This document shows, one piece after another, positions 60,855-64,000 of a stretch of DNA of 64,000 bases. The translations under genes and the position numbers were made by a program. Every line of letters begins with the position of its first letter. Position 1 is the first letter of the stretch. A model generated the notes under the pieces. It saw only the letters and a list, made by a program, of their open reading frames with translations. It did not search any database and had not been told where the DNA came from. The DNA is from Robbsia sp. KACC 23696 (GTDB taxonomy: Bacteria; Pseudomonadota; Gammaproteobacteria; Burkholderiales; Burkholderiaceae): positions 682,001 through 746,000 of the forward strand of contig NZ_CP156626.1 in the NCBI RefSeq assembly GCF_039852015.1, read 5' to 3'.

Positions 60855-61508
60855 ATGACCATCCAACGCACCCTCCAAAAAGCCGCATTCGCCTTGACCG
60901 TCTGTGCCCTGATGGCCGGCTGCGCCTCCACGCAGAAGCCGACGCCGTTGAGCGCGGATGCCTATAACAAAAAGCTGAGCGACGCGGATGCGGTCTGGAA
61001 GGCCGGTGATACGGACAAGGCGATCCCGCTATACCAGGATCTTGCAAAGGACGACCCGACGCGTGAAGAGCCGTGGTCGCGGATCGCGCAGATTCAGTTC
61101 TCGCAGGCGCACTACGGTCAGGCAATCGTCGCCGCGCAAGAAGCGCTGCAGCGCGATGACAGCGACCGCCAGGCGCGCAGCGTCCTGGCCGTCAGCGGCC
61201 TGCGCGTCGCGACGCAGTCGCTGGAAGAGCTGCGCAAGGACAGCGCGCTGGTAGGCGATGCGACGACCGATGCGCGGATTCTCGCGCAGCAATTGCGGGA
61301 CACCTTGGGTGAAGCGACGCTGTTCCCGGATGAAGTGAAGGACGACAAGCCGAAGCCGAAGCGGATCGTCCGCCGTCGCGCTCCGGTGCATAAGGCTGCG
61401 CCGGCCGACGGCGCGACGCCGGCACCGGCCGGTGCCGCAGCGGGTGGGAGCACTGGCGGCGCTGCTGCCGGCGGCGGTTCCGGGAATCCGTTCGGCGCGC
61501 TGAAGTAA
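60855..61508 (+). CDS. Tetratricopeptide lipoprotein of the Burkholderia T6SS cluster
   Basis: A 217-residue lipoprotein with lipobox MAGC (Cys23), then about three TPR-like helix pairs (AYNKKLSDADAVWKAGDTDKA, YGQAIVAAQEALQRDDSDRQ) and a C-terminal Lys/Pro/Ala/Gly-rich tail with KPKPKR. A TPR lipoprotein in this position ahead of tssB is typical of Burkholderia T6SS clusters (TagM-like), but I give no symbol as the match is by layout. It may support assembly or regulation of the membrane complex. It is first in the plus-strand operon and ends 66 bases before tssB. A hairpin lies in that gap. Confidence 0.75.
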   Translation: MTIQRTLQKAAFALTVCALMAGCASTQKPTPLSADAYNKKLSDADAVWKAGDTDKAIPLYQDLAKDDPTREEPWSRIAQIQFSQAHYGQAIVAAQEALQRDDSDRQARSVLAVSGLRVATQSLEELRKDSALVGDATTDARILAQQLRDTLGEATLFPDEVKDDKPKPKRIVRRRAPVHKAAPADGATPAPAGAAAGGSTGGAAAGGGSGNPFGALK

Positions 61509-61519
61509 AGGCGTCGGCG

Positions 61520-61539
61520 CCGGTGCCGAGGGGCACCGG
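61520..61539. repeat. Perfect 8-bp hairpin between the TPR lipoprotein gene and tssB
   Basis: CCGGTGCC, loop GAGG, GGCACCGG, 12 bases after the lipoprotein stop and 36 before the tssB start. No T tract follows, so it probably acts as an mRNA stability or processing element that lets tssB-tssC-hcp transcripts persist separately. Confidence 0.6.
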
Positions 61540-61574
61540 GTTCGGCAGACTACGCAGAACAAGGAGAACAGACG

Positions 61575-62108
61575 ATGGCAAAGAAAGAAAGCGTGCAGAA
61601 GCGGTTGCAGAAAGTCCGTCCTCCGCGCGTGCAACTGACGTATGAAGTCGAGCGCGGCGACGCGATCGAGGTGAAGGAACTGCCGTTCGTGATGGGTGTC
61701 GTGGCCGATCTGGCCGGACAGTCCGAGGTCGAGCAGCCGAAGCTGCGCGATCGCAAGTTCGTCAATATCGATCGCGACAACTTCGACGACGTCATGAAGG
61801 CGATCGAACCGCGTGCGGCGTTCCAGGTGGAAAACCGCCTCAGCGATGCCGGCGGCAAGTTCGGCGTGGACCTGACGTTCAAGTCGATCGACGATTTCTC
61901 GCCCGACGCCGTCGTCCAGCAGATCGATCCGTTGCGCAAGCTGATCGAGGCGCGTTCGAAGCTGGCCGATCTGCGCAACAAGATGGCCGGCAACGACAAG
62001 CTGGAAGACCTGTTGAGCGATGTGCTGCACAACACGGAGCAGTTGCAGTCGCTGGGCCGCCAGCCGTCGGCGGATGGCCATGGCAAGCCCAAGGACGAGA
62101 CGTCCTGA
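61575..62108 (+). CDS. tssB: Type VI secretion sheath small subunit TssB
   Basis: A 177-residue contractile-sheath subunit (VipA/ImpB family) that pairs with TssC. The N-terminus SVQKRLQKVRPPRVQLTYEV and the LPFVMGVVADLAGQS and RKFVNIDRDNFDDVM segments are the family hallmarks, and NRLSDAGGKFGVDLTFKSIDDFSPD follows. AAGGAG precedes ATG 61575. It ends 52 bases before tssC. Confidence 0.95.
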   Translation: MAKKESVQKRLQKVRPPRVQLTYEVERGDAIEVKELPFVMGVVADLAGQSEVEQPKLRDRKFVNIDRDNFDDVMKAIEPRAAFQVENRLSDAGGKFGVDLTFKSIDDFSPDAVVQQIDPLRKLIEARSKLADLRNKMAGNDKLEDLLSDVLHNTEQLQSLGRQPSADGHGKPKDETS

Positions 62109-62160
62109 CGTCCGCGCCGCCGCACCCCATCGAAACCTAAGCGATCAACAGAGCGACCCG

Positions 62161-63657
62161 ATGAATCAACCTTCCGCAGCGGCCCTGCAGGCCGCCGACA
62201 CCCAGACCGAAACGGCCGAAAGCTCCTTGCTCGACCAGATCGTCGCGCAGAGCAAGGTCGCGAAATCGGATACCGAACATGCGCGTGCGAAGGACCTGAT
62301 CGGCGAACTGGTGAACCAGGTGCTGGACGGCACGGTCGTCGTCTCGGACAACCTGTCGGCGACGATCGACGCCCGTGTGGCCGAGCTCGACAGCCTGATC
62401 TCCGCGCAACTGAGCTCGGTGATGCATTCGGCCGAGTTCCAGAAGTTGGAAAGTACCTGGCGCGGCTTGCATTACCTGGTGCACGAGAGCAATACCGGTT
62501 CGACGATCAAGATCAAGGCGCTGTCCGCGACCAAGCGCGAGCTGGTCCGCGACTTCAAGTCCGCGATCGAATTCGACCAGAGCGCCTTGTTCAAGAAGGT
62601 CTACGAAGAAGAGTTCGGCACGTTCGGCGGTGCGCCGTTCGGCGCATTGATCGGCGATTTCGAGATTTCGCGTCAGCCCGAGGATATGTTCTTCATCGAC
62701 CAGATGTCGCACGTTGCCGCCGCGGCGCATGCGCCCTTCATCGGCTCGGCGTCGCCGGAGCTGCTGGGTCTCGAAACCTTCTCGGACCTCGGCAAGCCGC
62801 GCGATCTCGGCAAGGTGTTCGACACCGTCGAATACACGAAGTGGAAGTCGTTCCGCGATTCGGAAGACTCGCGCTACGTCGGCCTGACGCTGCCGCGCTT
62901 CCTCGGCCGCCTGCCGTTCAATCCCAAGGACGGTGAGGTTGCCGAGACCTTCAACTTCGTTGAAGAAGTGGACGGCACCGACCACAGCCGTTATCTGTGG
63001 TGCAACGCGGCCTGGGCCTTCGGCGCGCGCCTGACGTCGGCATTCGACGACTTTGGCTGGTGCGCGGCGATTCGTGGGGTGGAAGGGGGCGGCCTGGTCG
63101 AGGACCTGCCGACGCATACGTTCAAGACCGATGACGGCGAAGTGGCACTGAAGTGCCCGACCGAAATCGCGATCACCGACCGCCGTGAGAAGGAGCTCAG
63201 CGATCTGGGCTTCATTCCGCTCGTGCATTGCAAGAACACCGATTACGCCGCCTTCTTCGCGGCGCAGTCGGTGCAGAAGGCAAAGAAATACAACACCGAC
63301 AGCGCGAACGCGAACGCGGTACTTTCCGCGCAGCTGCAGTACATCTTCTCCGTGTCACGCATCGCGCATTACCTGAAGGCGATGATGCGGGACAAGATCG
63401 GCAGCTTTGCGTCCGCGCAAAACGTGGAACAGTTCTTGAACCGCTGGATCTCGCAATACGTGCTGCTCGACGACAACGCATCGCAAGAGCAGAAAGCGCA
63501 ATTCCCGCTGCGTGAGGCGTCGATCCAGGTTTCGGAAATCCCGGGCAAGCCGGGATCTTACCGGTCGGTCGCGTTCCTGCGCCCGCACTTCCAGCTCGAC
63601 GAGTTGTCGATCTCGTTGCGGCTGGTCGCTGACCTGCCGAAGCCGTCGAACGGCTAA
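62161..63657 (+). CDS. tssC: Type VI secretion sheath large subunit TssC
   Basis: A 498-residue contractile-sheath subunit (VipB/ImpC family). Visible family segments are LDSLISAQLSSVMHSAEFQKLESTWRGLHYLV, FGGAPFGALIGDFEIS, PRFLGRLPFNPKDGEV, RYLWCNAAWAFGARL, and the C-terminal ARLTSAFDDFGWC and PGSYRSVAFLRPHFQLDELSISLRLV. ATG 62161 is chosen since the longer frame from 62020 is basic and not TssC-like. A weak AGAG lies before the ATG, so its translation may depend on tssB. Confidence 0.95.
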   Translation: MNQPSAAALQAADTQTETAESSLLDQIVAQSKVAKSDTEHARAKDLIGELVNQVLDGTVVVSDNLSATIDARVAELDSLISAQLSSVMHSAEFQKLESTWRGLHYLVHESNTGSTIKIKALSATKRELVRDFKSAIEFDQSALFKKVYEEEFGTFGGAPFGALIGDFEISRQPEDMFFIDQMSHVAAAAHAPFIGSASPELLGLETFSDLGKPRDLGKVFDTVEYTKWKSFRDSEDSRYVGLTLPRFLGRLPFNPKDGEVAETFNFVEEVDGTDHSRYLWCNAAWAFGARLTSAFDDFGWCAAIRGVEGGGLVEDLPTHTFKTDDGEVALKCPTEIAITDRREKELSDLGFIPLVHCKNTDYAAFFAAQSVQKAKKYNTDSANANAVLSAQLQYIFSVSRIAHYLKAMMRDKIGSFASAQNVEQFLNRWISQYVLLDDNASQEQKAQFPLREASIQVSEIPGKPGSYRSVAFLRPHFQLDELSISLRLVADLPKPSNG

Positions 63658-63701
63658 CGACGGCGCCCCATCACGCTCACCATTATTTAAGGACGGACAA
63701 G

Positions 63702-64000
63702 ATGAAGGACATTTATCTGAAATTCGGCAGCCCGGCGCTGAAGGGCGAGTCGCAAGACAAGGACCACGCGAACTGGATCGAAATCAGCTCGTGGAGCCAA
63801 TCGATCACGCAACCGCGTTCGGCCGTTGCGTCGACGGCGGGCGGTCACACGTCCGAGCGTTGCGAGCATGGCGACATGGTCTTCACGAAGGACATCGACG
63901 TCGTCAGCCCGCTGATGTATCAGAACGCATCGGGCGGTACGACGTTCGACGAAGTGACGATCGACTTCATGCGTGCCGACGGCGACGGCGCACGCGTCAA
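63702..64000 (+). CDS. hcp: Hcp/TssD tube protein (3' end outside window)
   Basis: The first 99 residues of the type VI inner-tube protein. MKDIYLKFGSPALKGESQDK, the WIEISSWSQSITQPRSAVAS segment, HTSERCEHGDMVFTKDIDVVSP and TFDEVTIDFMRADG are classic Hcp features. A good Shine-Dalgarno (AAGGACGG) precedes ATG 63702. Hcp hexamers stack into the tube that is driven out by sheath contraction and can carry effectors. It is the fourth gene of the plus-strand operon. Confidence 0.95.
   Translation, partial: MKDIYLKFGSPALKGESQDKDHANWIEISSWSQSITQPRSAVASTAGGHTSERCEHGDMVFTKDIDVVSPLMYQNASGGTTFDEVTIDFMRADGDGARV

Noticed and set aside
61029-62081. A 350-codon antisense frame over the TPR lipoprotein and tssB.
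   Set aside because: It opposes two clear T6SS genes and has no domain.
1-64000. Transfer RNAs, ribosomal RNAs, CRISPR arrays, insertion sequences or prophage genes.
   Set aside because: None was seen: no regular spaced repeats, no transposase or integrase motifs, no tRNA cloverleaf noticed by eye. A dedicated tRNA scan could still find one.

Overview
The window is one contiguous piece of a GC-rich chromosome or megareplicon from a betaproteobacterium, most probably a Burkholderiaceae member (Burkholderia/Paraburkholderia/Robbsia type). The basis is the gene content and style: a type VI secretion locus with a tetratricopeptide lipoprotein ahead of tssB, an AcpA-type Tat-exported phosphoesterase, a Burkholderia-type porin, small YXWGXW-repeat proteins, a 7-type mix of LysR/GntR/LacI regulators, and sugar-acid catabolism. 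I saw no tRNA, rRNA, CRISPR array, insertion sequence, phage gene or replication origin.

Layout. (1) 1-12.3 kb: an exopolysaccharide cluster. A GumC-like chain-length protein (cut by the window edge) faces a GumB/Wza-like export lipoprotein; then come a Wzy-like polymerase, a GH44-like secreted glycosidase lipoprotein, a Wzx-like flippase, a translationally coupled GMC oxidoreductase and NAD-dependent epimerase pair, a WecG/TagA glycosyltransferase and a WcaJ-type initiating phosphotransferase. The last two genes converge on a pair of back-to-back terminators. (2) 12.3-17.2 kb: a long non-coding gap with two adjacent dyads, then membrane quinoprotein glucose dehydrogenase (gcd), its terminator and a porin. 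(3) 17.2-21.4 kb: an overlapping three-gene operon (di-Mop oxyanion-binding protein, large polytopic membrane protein, FAD amine-oxidase/UDP-galactopyranose-mutase-like protein). (4) 21.6-27.4 kb: diguanylate cyclase, Gfo/Idh/MocA dehydrogenase, a DUF5666-like exported protein, a degenerate EAL-HDOD protein and two YXWGXW proteins. (5) 27.4-33.9 kb: a sugar-acid catabolic locus (UxuB-type reductase, ManD dehydratase, L-idonate/L-gulonate 5-dehydrogenase-like enzyme, MFS transporter, FCD-GntR regulator) that fits an L-gulonate or D-fructuronate to KDG route. (6) 34-39.8 kb: a class C beta-lactamase with what looks like a decayed, divergent ampR remnant beside it, an unknown lipoprotein, an AGE-family epimerase and an OmpA-like lipoprotein. 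(7) 39.8-52 kb: accessory metabolism, namely MFS, LysR/SDR pair, Asp/Glu racemase, zwf, trehalase, LysR, GNAT and AcpA. (8) 52-57.1 kb: a four-gene operon (ribokinase, MFS, DapA-family aldolase/synthase, LacI regulator) preceded by two identical LacI-type operators. (9) 57.3-64 kb: the start of a type VI secretion cluster (tssJ-K-L on the minus strand; TPR lipoprotein-tssB-tssC-hcp on the plus strand), cut inside hcp.

How the genes combine. The EPS genes supply initiation (WcaJ), extension (WecG-type), flipping (Wzx), polymerisation (Wzy) and export (GumB/GumC), with a secreted glycosidase that may trim the product; other glycosyltransferases probably lie to the left of position 1. Gcd, the porin, zwf, the ManD locus and the ribokinase/aldolase operon together point to flexible use of sugars and sugar acids. 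The diguanylate cyclase and the EAL-HDOD protein suggest c-di-GMP control nearby, though no direct link to the EPS genes can be shown from sequence. The most notable items for follow-up are the ampR relic beside the beta-lactamase, the ribokinase/DapA-family operon with its paired operators, the Mop/membrane/FAD operon, and the GH44-like enzyme between wzy and wzx.
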